The notes under the pieces are model-generated. The model was given only the letters and a program-made list of their open reading frames with translations. It did no database searches and was not told the DNA's origin. From Opitutales bacterium (GTDB taxonomy: Bacteria; Verrucomicrobiota; Verrucomicrobiia; Opitutales; Seribacteraceae), in assembly GCA_028101545.1 (NCBI GenBank), contig JAOHKZ010000002.1, forward strand, positions 44,645 to 108,644: a stretch of DNA of 64,000 nucleotides, written 5' to 3'. Of the stretch, positions 1-8,460 are shown piece after piece (the stretch's first letter is position 1; the number at the start of each line of letters is the position of its first letter). A program made the position numbers and the translations under genes.

Positions 1-2290
1 GTGCATTCTGCTTTTCCCAAAGATCCTTATCTTGGACAAAATCATCGATCCACTTGTATTGGATCTGGAGTAATCCACACTGTTCGAGATTTGGAGAGGT
101 TAAGCGCCACCCCCTCCTAAGATCCCGAAAAATCAGGTATTTTAGAACCTCCCTTAGGGCACGTTTGGTGTCCTCGAGTGCTGGCCCCCTGATCTCCGGA
201 TCATTAGCATACTCCTCTGCAGGTAAATCCATGGCTCTCTGAAGATCGAAGTCCACCTTCTCAAAATCCAAACCATTTTCTCCGGCATTTTCCATTGCCT
301 TGTATAAAGAGGATCGGAGGAAAGCCACTTCGACGAAATCATTGAAATGTCCCGCCTGAAGCGAAGCGTCCTGCCTGTTGTCCGTAAAGCTGAGCACTTT
401 TTTAGCTTCACTCTTCAACTCCTCATCCTCCCTGAGCTTCTGTATAACCGAAAGGGCCATGATTGAAGTAGCAGTACTTCTTCCGTCTATACCGAGAGTG
501 GAGAGTTTTGAAATGTCAGACTTAATTCGGGCGTTGTAGGTTACCCGGCAATTAGGATTAAGGCAGAACATGAAATTGTCACGAATAACAGCAACGGATA
601 TTCCGTCTTGGCCCAGATGACCATCGAGACTTAATTTATGAATTTCAGGAAGATTATCCCTCCTTGACCTGATAACTCTAATTGAACCATCCGGCGCCTC
701 CTCAAGCCACTCATCAGGCACCCGATCGATCACACCTTCTGAATCTTCAGGCCATGGGTTTTTCGAAGAATGATAAATATACAATGCCTGCCTATCTTCA
801 TCCACAACCTTGCGAAAATCCAATCTTGGTTCAAGAGGTTCGCTCTGATCTTCGGTAGAGCAGGTAACTCGGAAATACTCCTGACCACAGCAACGGCAGA
901 AGACCATGGGATATAAGCGAACCTTGCGATCAGTGCCAGGAGCAAACTGTTGTCCTCTCAAGGTTAGGTTTCTATTTTCCTCCTTTTCCAGGGACGCCCA
1001 AACGGTGTCCCCTCTGGTCATAAATTGATGAAACCTAAAAGCAAATAGTGGAAAATTATTTGGGCCCCTTGCAATTGAACTAGCTAGAAGAAATTCTTTT
1101 ATACGATCTTCAATTTGAAGCGAGCTAGCTGATGTGATCTCTGAAAGTTTTGAAATGGCACCGCGTTCTCCACCGATACTCAAAGGGGTTTTCCTAATAA
1201 GTCGCCCTGTGGACTCTTCTTTTTCTATCCCGAAAGTTGATTCTACCCAGCTTGCAAAAGGACTGTTCCTCAAGCCCTCATAATCATCGGGCAAAGGAGC
1301 TGAGTCTTCCATCAAGGATTTGATTTCACCTCTTACAGAAGGTTCTTCAAAATCAAGTTCTTCGGTTCTTCTCTGGAGTGATTCAATAACAACATTTTCT
1401 TTTTTTACAGTTGCGCCGAATATCTTAGTGGCCACATCAGCAACTACCCCTCTTTGACTTTCAGTATCTCCATCTGATGCCATGGTTGCTGAAGTTCCGA
1501 CACAAAGCATTTCCTCACTTTCAAAACTTTTCCTAGCTCTGCGTATTAACATACCAACATCTGCACCTTGCCTTCCCCTGTAGGTGTGCAATTCATCAAA
1601 CACCAAAAAACGAAGCCCCTTTGCATGGCGAACCAAAGCAAGTTCATCCACCCGTGTTAAAATAAGCTCCAACATAACATAGTTGGTCAACAGAATGTCT
1701 GGCGGACTGTTCTTTATGGCTTCACGGGCACTTTCGCCTTCTTGTCCTGTATAGGTCTTGAATGTGACGGGCATTTCATTTTTACCGAATCCGAACTTAA
1801 GGAATTTCTCTAATTCATCATTTTGACTATTGGCCAAAGCGTTCATTGGGTAGACAACTATTGCTTTGATTCCTCCTCCAGAGCCTTTTTTGAGAATATG
1901 ATCAACAATCGGAATAATGTAAGAAAGACTTTTCCCTGAGCCAGTTCCGGTGGTAAGTACATAACTGGAATTAGATTGAGCCCTTTGAATCGCCTCGTCT
2001 TGGTGCTTATGCAAATGCATTGGCTTACCGATAGCGTCTGATTCTGATTTTCCAGTTCGAAAGATTTCCCCGCATTTTTCATGCAGTATTTTTTCACTTA
2101 CCAACTGCTCAATGGAGCGACCTTGTTCAAAAGATGGGTTTAACTGTAGCAGTGGCTCTGGCCAAAGTGCTCCTTTGTCGAGTTCCTCATCGACATAAGC
2201 ACTTATTCTTTGATCACTAATGTTTATGAAGCTTTTGAGATATGAGCCATAATCTCCGACAAGTTTTTGTCTGTATTCGAATATGTTCAT
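1..2290 (-). CDS. Large DEAD/DEAH-type helicase, COG1205 (YprA/MrfA-like), 3' end outside window
   Basis: The reading frame is open from the ATG at 2290 to the window edge, giving the first ~763 residues of a longer protein. Walker A TGTGSGKS lies at residues ~114-121, a DELH box (DELHTYRGRQGADV) at ~232 and a GTSAT motif III at ~265. Cysteine pairs FCRCCGQEY (~464) and CLNPNC (~575) look like metal-binding fingers. SFTDNRQDASLQAGHFNDFV near residue 635 is characteristic of the large COG1205 helicases. Members of this family include MrfA-type repair helicases and helicases in defence islands. The C-terminal half, where a DUF1998-type domain may sit, is not visible. Family assignment is firm; the specific role is not known. 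A tRNA-end repeat lies 460 bp upstream, consistent with a mobile island. Confidence 0.85.
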   Translation of the reverse strand, partial: MNIFEYRQKLVGDYGSYLKSFINISDQRISAYVDEELDKGALWPEPLLQLNPSFEQGRSIEQLVSEKILHEKCGEIFRTGKSESDAIGKPMHLHKHQDEAIQRAQSNSSYVLTTGTGSGKSLSYIIPIVDHILKKGSGGGIKAIVVYPMNALANSQNDELEKFLKFGFGKNEMPVTFKTYTGQEGESAREAIKNSPPDILLTNYVMLELILTRVDELALVRHAKGLRFLVFDELHTYRGRQGADVGMLIRRARKSFESEEMLCVGTSATMASDGDTESQRGVVADVATKIFGATVKKENVVIESLQRRTEELDFEEPSVRGEIKSLMEDSAPLPDDYEGLRNSPFASWVESTFGIEKEESTGRLIRKTPLSIGGERGAISKLSEITSASSLQIEDRIKEFLLASSIARGPNNFPLFAFRFHQFMTRGDTVWASLEKEENRNLTLRGQQFAPGTDRKVRLYPMVFCRCCGQEYFRVTCSTEDQSEPLEPRLDFRKVVDEDRQALYIYHSSKNPWPEDSEGVIDRVPDEWLEEAPDGSIRVIRSRRDNLPEIHKLSLDGHLGQDGISVAVIRDNFMFCLNPNCRVTYNARIKSDISKLSTLGIDGRSTATSIMALSVIQKLREDEELKSEAKKVLSFTDNRQDASLQAGHFNDFVEVAFLRSSLYKAMENAGENGLDFEKVDFDLQRAMDLPAEEYANDPEIRGPALEDTKRALREVLKYLIFRDLRRGWRLTSPNLEQCGLLQIQYKWIDDFVQDKDLWEKQNA

Positions 2291-2945
2291 TGGTTTTGGA
2301 TCAAAGGAAGTTTTATAATTTAGAAATTTTAGTTAAAATTGATATTTAACATTAATTACTGCATGCAGTTAAGTATGTATTCAACCAAATAACCTACTCG
2401 ATTCGATTAGTTTAAATAATTTATGGTTTTAACTGCTTTTTTAGAACCAAAGCAAGATTTCTTATTCAGAAAATTCAAAAAACTCTTCAATCAAGATTAA
2501 TACAAAAGAAGGCACACAAAATTCTCAGCTATTGATATTGGGTGAGATACGGGACTCAAAATCCGGTACCCGGGGGCATTGGGGTGGGCTCAGATTCCTA
2601 TCAATTCCTAGCAACTTTGTTACAAAAATCTGCAATTATTTACCGCGATTCGCAATACGCGTACAATGCCTCAATTCTCGCAAAACAATAATACTCTGCA
2701 ACTAATGAAAATATAATGCAAAACCCTGAATATTAGTTATTTAGATATTTCAGTTTCGATTCCCGCCACCTCCACCAAAGTTTCAAAGACCCTTTTATTT
2801 CTGTAATTTATTAAATTATTCGCCGTAGCTAATTGAACTTTCTGCTACGAGGGTCAATCAGAAAGGATCAGGCTACTTGATTTTCGACCCAATGAATTAA
2901 AAATTTAAAACTAGTAATCCAGAGGCTCTAAATTACATGTGTTTC
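2291..2945. other. AT-rich intergenic region
   Basis: About 650 bp without a convincing gene lie between the helicase start and the end of the cytidylyltransferase gene. It holds a short palindrome around 2358-2372 (ACTGCATGCAGT) and a tRNA/tmRNA 3'-end fragment at 2753-2792. It must include the helicase promoter, but I see no clear consensus boxes. Confidence 0.6.
2753..2792 (+). repeat. tRNA/tmRNA 3'-end repeat (att-like), copy 1
   Basis: TTCGATTCCCGCCACCTCCA followed by CCAAAGTTTCAAAGACCC matches the copies at 7568-7608 and 11237-11277 almost exactly. The T-arm and the acceptor strand ending in CCA are those of a tRNA or tmRNA. No 5' half is present, so this is not a functional RNA gene. 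Such 3' ends are classic attachment sites for tyrosine integrases. I read this copy as a former island end. Confidence 0.7.
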
Positions 2946-3395
2946 TCAAATAATGGAGATTTCCTGTGCCAAGTATTTACCCCGATGAGATTGATCCAAA
3001 ACGATTTGTTTAATTTTTGTGGAGGAAGCTTGTGGATTGTAGCTTACTTGGATTAGTTTTTTACCTTCGGCAGATAAATATTTCTCCACATCTATATTAT
3101 GCTTTTTATTTCCCCAGTCCTCTCCAATGACAAAAATGTCAGGTTTTAGTTTTTTGCAACCAGATACATATTCGAGTTTGTGGTAGGCTTGTACAATATC
3201 GACACATCGTAATGCTTTGAGCATTTCCATCCTTTGGTTTAATGGAATAATAGGCATATTCGGCTTGTAGGAACTCACCACATCGTCGGAACCGACCCCA
3301 ACCGCTACTGTATCCCCCAAGGTTTTGCAGTACTCCAGTAATGCGAGGTGCCCAACATGCAATAAATCAAATGTACCAACGGTGTATATAAGCAT
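2946..3395 (-). CDS. Cytidylyltransferase-like nucleotidyltransferase (TagD/CTP:phosphoalcohol type)
   Basis: 149 residues. The N-terminus YTVGTFDLLHVGHLALLEY carries the HxGH (HVGH) signature of the nucleotidylyltransferase superfamily. Later motifs are PDIFVIGEDWG and the C-terminal SSTKI motif that contacts nucleotide phosphates. Length and motif order fit glycerol-3-phosphate or ethanolamine-phosphate cytidylyltransferases, which make CDP-alcohols. The gene is 6 bp downstream of a CDP-alcohol phosphotransferase, so the pair probably makes and uses one CDP-activated alcohol for a phospholipid or phosphoglycan. The substrate cannot be read from sequence. The start is the ATG at 3395. Confidence 0.85.
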   Translation of the reverse strand: MLIYTVGTFDLLHVGHLALLEYCKTLGDTVAVGVGSDDVVSSYKPNMPIIPLNQRMEMLKALRCVDIVQAYHKLEYVSGCKKLKPDIFVIGEDWGNKKHNIDVEKYLSAEGKKLIQVSYNPQASSTKIKQIVLDQSHRGKYLAQEISII

Positions 3396-3401
3396 TTTTA
3401 T

Positions 3402-4088
3402 TTAGGAATTAAAAAAAGGTACCCACCCGTAAATTGAGGTAAGTATAATAGTATAAATGCCTAGAATATAGACATTTCTTGGGTTTGAGGATAATTTGGG
3501 CGTTTTAATTTGCGAAACATTTAACCATGCGATCCCCAAACAGCTAATCAGCAAAATATAAGAAAATATTTCGTGACTAAAAAAGCTTTCAAATAAAAAG
3601 ATGAAGACAAGTATGATACTATTATTATCTAGTGCTAGCCCTGTATATTTTGTCCCACCTAATAAGCCAAATGTGCTGAAATAACTTAAGCGCAAGGCAC
3701 TGGCAGATAGAATAATGAATGCAGCAGCTAAAAAGATGAAATCATATTCACCATAACTGGAGAGCAGAATAGCAGGGGTAACTCCATAACTTACAATATC
3801 AATTAAGACATCTAGTTGACCTCCAAAGGTTTGCTTAGACTTATTTCGCCCTTTCATTCTTCGGGCGATAAGCCCATCCGCCCAATCAAAAGCAACGGCC
3901 CAAATCATGCCAATCATCGCCAGCGGAAAGAAACCAAAGATACAGGAATAAATTGCTACAACAGTACAAGCCAACCCTGTAAGCGAGCACAGATTAGGAA
4001 GATCTTTTACAAATGAAAGTATTGTGGGCGGTAATGCTTGCGAACCTTTGTCATTATTCTCAGTAGCGATAGGTGAAGCGGCAGTAAT
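3402..4088 (-). CDS. CDP-alcohol phosphatidyltransferase family membrane enzyme, probable non-AUG start
   Basis: Contains the family motif D-x2-D-G-x2-A-R...G-x3-D-x3-D: DWADGLIARR, then GGQLDVLID. At least five hydrophobic segments follow. It would transfer a phosphoalcohol from a CDP-alcohol to a lipid or sugar-alcohol acceptor in the inner membrane. The conserved N-terminal stretch LPNLCSLTGLACTVV lies upstream of or overlaps the first TTG (3974). Reading back to the upstream stop at 4101-4103 there is no ATG, GTG or TTG. ATT codons at 4094 and 4088 follow an AAGGA sequence, so an ATT start is possible and I use 4088. An undetected sequencing error is the alternative. The gene probably forms an operon with the cytidylyltransferase. 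Confidence 0.75.
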   Translation of the reverse strand: MTAASPIATENNDKGSQALPPTILSFVKDLPNLCSLTGLACTVVAIYSCIFGFFPLAMIGMIWAVAFDWADGLIARRMKGRNKSKQTFGGQLDVLIDIVSYGVTPAILLSSYGEYDFIFLAAAFIILSASALRLSYFSTFGLLGGTKYTGLALDNNSIILVFIFLFESFFSHEIFSYILLISCLGIAWLNVSQIKTPKLSSNPRNVYILGIYTIILTSIYGWVPFFNS

Positions 4089-4103
4089 ATTAATTTTTCC
4101 TTA

Positions 4104-4531
4104 GGTATGAGATGACAGAGGTTGTATGCATGCTACCTCAAATGAACTGGACAATAATTAATTACCCTCACACTGCGTTACGATTAAAGCAAACCTAATC
4201 ACAGTATATAATTTTCTGCCGCTCAATATTTTACGCAATTCTCCTTCGCTGAGAATCTCTGTCAACCTTCGCGTTTAACAATCCATCTAGTCCTGAGTAT
4301 TTATTATCATTTTAGTATCCTTAAGAACTTTTATAGGTTCCCTGATTTACTAAACTCTCTACCCCACCCCCCTCAATACCGCCCTCTTTAACTCATCGCT
4401 GAGACTGCCCCATCTTTAGATAATTTGGGTGAGCATCTGACGATCTGTCCCAGAAATCTATTTAACAGTAATCTATATATCGATTGTTTGCTCACCCCAA
4501 TGCATTGACAATTTAGTGTAATCGTACAATC
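4104..4531. other. Intergenic region with integrase-tail repeat
   Basis: A 430-bp gap between divergent genes. Its middle (4347-4460) is a repeat fragment listed separately. The remainder is AT-rich with no recognisable gene. No strong ribosome binding site precedes the downstream surface-protein gene. Confidence 0.6.
4347..4460. repeat. Integrase-tail repeat fragment, copy a (no att core)
   Basis: Starts TTACTAAACTCTCTACCCC and continues through CCGCCCTCTTTAACTCATCG to CCCAGAAATCT. It matches 7376-7490 and 11043-11157 over most of its length. In the other two copies this segment encodes, on the minus strand, the tail of a tyrosine integrase and leads into the tRNA-end core. Here it stops before the core, so it is a truncated copy just upstream of the kelch gene. 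Confidence 0.7.
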
Positions 4532-7315
4532 ATGCCAGGCATGAAGTTTATACAGCCTTTTTTGCTGCTTTCATTTTTGTTTACTCTTTCTCTTTGGTCC
4601 ACCACTCCAGTACCGTATTCGGGTAAGATTGATATTCGTGGAGTTAATTACTTTGGAGATGCCCAGTTTACATTTTCTTTACACGATGGGAATGGAACAA
4701 CCCATTGGAGAAATGGGAATCAACCAAAAGAAACCATTAAGGTAACAATTCGTAATGGTCGGTATAATGTTCTTTTAGGTGGACAGGGAATGAATTCATT
4801 ACCACCGGAATTATTTCTGAATCATGATAAGCTTTATTTAAAAGTGGAAGTTGATATGGCAGATGGAGAAGGTCTTCGCCACCTTGCACCCGATCAATTG
4901 ATTACCGCCACTCCTCGTGCATTGGTTGCTGATGTAGCGAAAGTTGCTGAATTAGCAAAGATTTCAGAAACAGTGAGCAATGGAGCAATCACTCGCGACA
5001 TGCTTAGTTCGGAAGTTCTGACTCAACTGGATGCTAACGCAACTGCAAGCCCATCTACTCCTGTCACCATTACACGTGAAATGTTACCCCAGGATGTGCG
5101 GGACGACTTGAACAAAACGGTCACAATTACTAGAAGTATGTTGCCAGCTGATGTATTGAGTGACTTGAATCGCACAATTACTAAATCCATGCTAGGAAGT
5201 GATGTACTCGCTGACTTAAACAAGTCCTCCACAACTGCTTCACCCATTACCTTATCGATGCTTGCTCCGGAAGTAACCGTCAAGTTGGATCAGAATGGAT
5301 CAGGTGGAAATACCACTTTTTATAATCCACCTGTTGTTGGAAGTACTCTTGCCGTACCTCATGGACAAAATGCTCCTGCGGGTTATTCACTCTATCATCA
5401 AGTAGGTCAACCTAAGGAATTGGTTTGGGAAGAGAAAGCTCCTGTGAGTGTGGCAAGGTATGCTTATGACGGCGTGGAAGTATTGGGTGGTAAAATCTAT
5501 TTTGTAGGAGGTAGGGATGGCTCAAGTGCCAAAAATATTGCTGAAAGATATGATCCTGCAACGAACGCTTGGGAATCAATAGCTTCCATGTCAGTTGCTA
5601 GAATGGGAGTAGCTTCTTCAGTTTTGAACGGAAAACTCTATGCTATTGGTGGAGAAGGTTTATCAAGTGTGGAAGTCTTTGATCCAAACACAGGAAACTG
5701 GACAGTGGGAGTTGCTCTACCCAGCGAAGTAAATCATGGAACTGCGATTACTGTAAGCGATAAGATTTATCTAGTCGGCGGGAGAAATTCATCGAACCAA
5801 GATACTAATAAGGTGCTATCTTTTGATCCGATTACAAATCAATGGACTGCTAAAGTCAATATGCCAACTGCTAGGCATGGAGCTAAACTTGTTTGGTTTG
5901 AGAATCGTATTTGGGCAATTTCAGGCTGGGAATCACCCGCAAATTCAACTGTAGAAAGTTACGATCCGCAGACAGATACTTGGCGAACTGAAAAACAATT
6001 ACCAAGAGCTAGGCATTGGCCTGTAGTATGGATTTCTCACGAAAGAATTTATGTTGGTGGACTGCAATATGGATCGCACATAGATTATTATGATTCCTCT
6101 AACGATACATGGATTGCGGGAGGTAATCTTCCTGAAAATAAATTTGTGGCTGATGCTGTTGTTCTAAACGAAAAAGTTTATGTCATCGGAGGAGCAACCG
6201 CAGCAAATGTCTATTCCAACAAAGTCTTCGCCGCCGATTTGAACGCCTCCGTTGACGGAGTCTACGACTTGTACCGGAAGGACGGCAATGCCTCCGCGGG
6301 TACGCCCATTGTGCAGGCGGAAGTGCCGGATGGATCGGTAACGGCGAGTAAGATTGCGAGTAAGACAATTGGTAAGGATCAGATTAGCGATGACATACTC
6401 AAATACCTCAAGCCTGAGATTACCGCACAACCGCAGGCTCAGACTATCTATGCCGATAGCAATGCGTCGTTCTCTGTAACCGCTGAAGGCAAGTACCTCA
6501 CTTACCAGTGGAAAAAGGGAGGGACTAATTTAACAGGCGAAACCAATGCCACTTTTATTATTACCGATGCCAATGCCACTCAACATGACGATAATTACTC
6601 TGTGGTGGTGAGCAATGATTTCGGGAGTGTGGAGTCGGGGTTAGTGGAAGTGCTGGTTTCTAATTGGGGTCCAAATTCGATCCCCGGATTGGAACTTTGG
6701 CTTGACGCTAATGATGTTTCTACATTCGAACTTTTATCTAATTCTGTGAGTCAATGGTCTGATAAGAGTAGCAAGAAAAATCACTTTATTCAGTCTGATT
6801 TGAATAAAAGACCAGAATTTAGTGGTGGTGTATTATCGTTCTCCGCTGGCAATCAGCTTGCAGCATCCCAACCAATTCAATTTAGCGTTTTGAACATGAT
6901 TTATGTAAAAAAATCATCCGACGAAAAGAGCTCAGATTTCTCTGCACAAAGTGACAAATACGGTACTACTTTTGAGAATGGAAGTGGCGTTACATCCAAA
7001 AATTTCGGTTCCCCAGACTACTACTTAAATGGTCACCCAATATCTTTAGCGACAAGACTAGATGCATATCAGTATATCCATGATGGCACTAGTAAAATAC
7101 TTTCGGTGGTAAATTGCTCAACAATTTCTTGGCCTGTTTTTGGAATAGCGAACTACGGCGGATGGGAGTATGAAGGAGAATATTCTGAAATCATTTTTAT
7201 CTCTGGAGCGTTGTTAGATTTAGACCGCCAAAAAATTGAAGGGTACTTAGCTCACAAATGGGGTTTAACTGCTGATCTTCCATCAGATCATCCTTATAAA
7301 AACAACGCCCCATGA
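4532..7315 (+). CDS. Secreted kelch-repeat / Ig-like / LamG-like surface protein
   Basis: 927 residues with an N-terminal hydrophobic signal (FIQPFLLLSFLFTLSLW). Residues ~152-253 hold five repeats of the form ITxxMLxxDVxxDLN. Residues ~300-570 contain about six kelch repeats (for example KIYLVGG followed by W-x motifs), predicted to fold as a beta-propeller. An Ig-like domain follows (QPQAQTIYADSNASF to DNYSVVVSNDFG, ~630-710), then a concanavalin/LamG-type domain (ELWLDANDVSTF to LAHKWGLTADLPSDHPYKN, ~717-925). This is typical of verrucomicrobial extracellular adhesion or glycan-binding proteins; the ligand is unknown. The second ATG (residue 4) could also be the start. A LamG tail remnant follows the stop. 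A locally GC-richer stretch at ~6225-6360 hints at mosaic assembly. Confidence 0.85.
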   Translation: MPGMKFIQPFLLLSFLFTLSLWSTTPVPYSGKIDIRGVNYFGDAQFTFSLHDGNGTTHWRNGNQPKETIKVTIRNGRYNVLLGGQGMNSLPPELFLNHDKLYLKVEVDMADGEGLRHLAPDQLITATPRALVADVAKVAELAKISETVSNGAITRDMLSSEVLTQLDANATASPSTPVTITREMLPQDVRDDLNKTVTITRSMLPADVLSDLNRTITKSMLGSDVLADLNKSSTTASPITLSMLAPEVTVKLDQNGSGGNTTFYNPPVVGSTLAVPHGQNAPAGYSLYHQVGQPKELVWEEKAPVSVARYAYDGVEVLGGKIYFVGGRDGSSAKNIAERYDPATNAWESIASMSVARMGVASSVLNGKLYAIGGEGLSSVEVFDPNTGNWTVGVALPSEVNHGTAITVSDKIYLVGGRNSSNQDTNKVLSFDPITNQWTAKVNMPTARHGAKLVWFENRIWAISGWESPANSTVESYDPQTDTWRTEKQLPRARHWPVVWISHERIYVGGLQYGSHIDYYDSSNDTWIAGGNLPENKFVADAVVLNEKVYVIGGATAANVYSNKVFAADLNASVDGVYDLYRKDGNASAGTPIVQAEVPDGSVTASKIASKTIGKDQISDDILKYLKPEITAQPQAQTIYADSNASFSVTAEGKYLTYQWKKGGTNLTGETNATFIITDANATQHDDNYSVVVSNDFGSVESGLVEVLVSNWGPNSIPGLELWLDANDVSTFELLSNSVSQWSDKSSKKNHFIQSDLNKRPEFSGGVLSFSAGNQLAASQPIQFSVLNMIYVKKSSDEKSSDFSAQSDKYGTTFENGSGVTSKNFGSPDYYLNGHPISLATRLDAYQYIHDGTSKILSVVNCSTISWPVFGIANYGGWEYEGEYSEIIFISGALLDLDRQKIEGYLAHKWGLTADLPSDHPYKNNAP

Positions 7316-7374
7316 TCTACGACCGTGCCTTATCCGCCGCTGAAGTGCAGGCTCTGTACAATTTGGGGCAGTAA
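7312..7374 (+). pseudogene. Remnant of a LamG-domain C-terminus
   Basis: The sequence reads IYDRALSAAEVQALYNLGQ then stop, which is the exact C-terminal signature of the LamG fragment ending at 11043 (IYDRALSAEEVQALYNLGQ). It overlaps the last bases of the kelch gene in another frame. A previous LamG-ending gene was therefore replaced here by the kelch/LamG gene, leaving only ~20 codons plus the downstream repeat. Confidence 0.75.
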
Positions 7375-7608
7375 TTGCTAAAACTCCCTACCCCGCTACC
7401 CTCAAAACCGCCCTCTTTAACTCATCGCTGAGAATGCCCCATCTTTCGACAATTCGTGCCAGCATTTGACGATCTGTCCCAGAAATCTCAGTCAATATCT
7501 TGATCAACGCCTCTGGTGAAAAGCCTGAATCCTTTATAGATACAGCCCTTTCGTTACATGGTGTATCGGGTTCGATTCCCGCCACCTCCACCAAAGTTTC
7601 AGAGACCC
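7317..7608. repeat. LamG-tail / integrase-tail / tRNA-end module, copy b
   Basis: About 290 bp aligning almost throughout with 10989-11277. The order is the end of a LamG gene, a stop codon, CTAAAACTCCCTACCCC, the integrase-tail segment and the tRNA-end core. By eye most positions are identical, with scattered substitutions, so the two copies come from one duplicated or repeatedly inserted unit. Confidence 0.75.
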
Positions 7609-7734
7609 TTTTTGGGGCTTTTCCCTGTAATGATGCAGGTTTTAAGCGGTTCCTAGGCTCTGTTTTGACTAAGCCGTTTTGGACAGAATTAGACCCATTT
7701 TGACCCGATTTCCCAGAAATCTCAGTCAATATCT
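7477..7734. repeat. 24-bp direct repeats flanking the att-like core (7477-7500 and 7711-7734)
   Basis: TCCCAGAAATCTCAGTCAAT plus ATCT occurs identically at both positions, one on each side of the tRNA-end core at 7568-7608. A near-identical copy lies at 11149-11169. The placement resembles arm-type integrase binding sites. They also explain the repeated LTEISG peptide in the integrase fragment. The role is inferred. Confidence 0.6.
7568..7608 (+). repeat. tRNA/tmRNA 3'-end repeat (att-like), copy 2
   Basis: GGTTCGATTCCCGCCACCTC followed by CACCAAAGTTTCAGAGACC. It has a T-loop, acceptor strand and encoded CCA, but no matching 5' half within 100 bp. It sits inside the integrase remnant and is the likely attachment core. 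Confidence 0.7.
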
Positions 7735-7865
7735 CAGTCAACGGTTCATCATCGGGTAAGTTGCGAATCACTTCTCCTGTTGGAAGTAAATTAGAGTCCG
7801 TGTAGATTTTGTCAGTCAGCTTACGATCGGAGTGACGCATCAGTTCCATGGCAGGCTCTTTTTCC

Positions 7866-8198
7866 TTATTTGTGAGCCTTATCCTTTAAGTCTAAAATCC
7901 AGAATAATCTCCATCCTTCGTAGGTTCCGATAACGCCGATCAATACAACTGTTACGATATTCCTAAGACTAAATATGGATTCAAAATCATGGAAATCAGT
8001 TAATACAGCGATGGCATATAAGTATATCGGAACAGTAATAAGTTGCCTTGTCCAATATCTTCTATCGAGACTGACGCCCACCCTCGTTTTACAATGTGGG
8101 CATTCAAAGGATAGGTTGCTTCGCCTGAAGAGCGAAGAAAGGAAACTAATCTTATTGCCGCAATTTGGGCATGTCATCGGTTTTCTCGCAATTACCAT
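7866..8198 (-). CDS. Zinc-ribbon membrane protein of unknown function
   Basis: 110 residues. The N-terminal zinc ribbon has two pairs: CPNCGNK (~10) and CPHCKTR (~34). Two hydrophobic segments follow (TVPIYLYAIAVL and IVTVVLIGVIGTY), then a short charged tail. Such small zinc-ribbon/two-TM proteins are common in Verrucomicrobia and have no assigned function. It lies between integrase debris and an MFS gene on the opposite strand. I recognise no specific family. Confidence 0.65.
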   Translation of the reverse strand: MVIARKPMTCPNCGNKISFLSSLFRRSNLSFECPHCKTRVGVSLDRRYWTRQLITVPIYLYAIAVLTDFHDFESIFSLRNIVTVVLIGVIGTYEGWRLFWILDLKDKAHK

Positions 8199-8460
8199 TG
8201 TACATTGTCTAGAGAATCAAAAACACCCAAGCGAATCTTTTCCACTCCTTTAAAAAGGATGATAAGGAAATTGACCTTCCATTCACAGATCAGGAGAAAC
8301 TAATACCGCACCGAATGCTGATCGACCCTTCATGGTACAGATACGATCGTAGTCAAAGGCAATTTTTGTCTTGTCCTAGTTTCCTATTTGAACTTTTAAA
8401 TTACTGTTCAGAATTCAATTCAATTTCGTATAATTTTCTGTTCGGAATTTCTTTTATCAG

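Larger units (their letters stand above)
7388..7849 (-). pseudogene. C-terminal fragment of a tyrosine (phage-type) integrase, reading through an att-like core
   Basis: The fragment begins MELMRHSDRKLTDKIYTD, which matches the last catalytic block of tyrosine recombinases (His plus the nucleophile Tyr). The N-terminal and arginine-bearing parts are missing, so it cannot be active. The frame continues across the antisense of the tRNA-end core, giving VEVAGIEP, a peptide frequently seen when tRNA genes are translated in reverse. It ends with a tail (LTEISGTDRQMLARIVERW) also encoded at 11057-11220. It is a decayed island integrase whose 3' end includes the attachment site. Confidence 0.75.

Noticed and set aside
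7388..7849. A functional integrase
   Set aside because: The fragment lacks the N-terminal domain and the catalytic arginine and lysine; only the last His/Tyr block remains.
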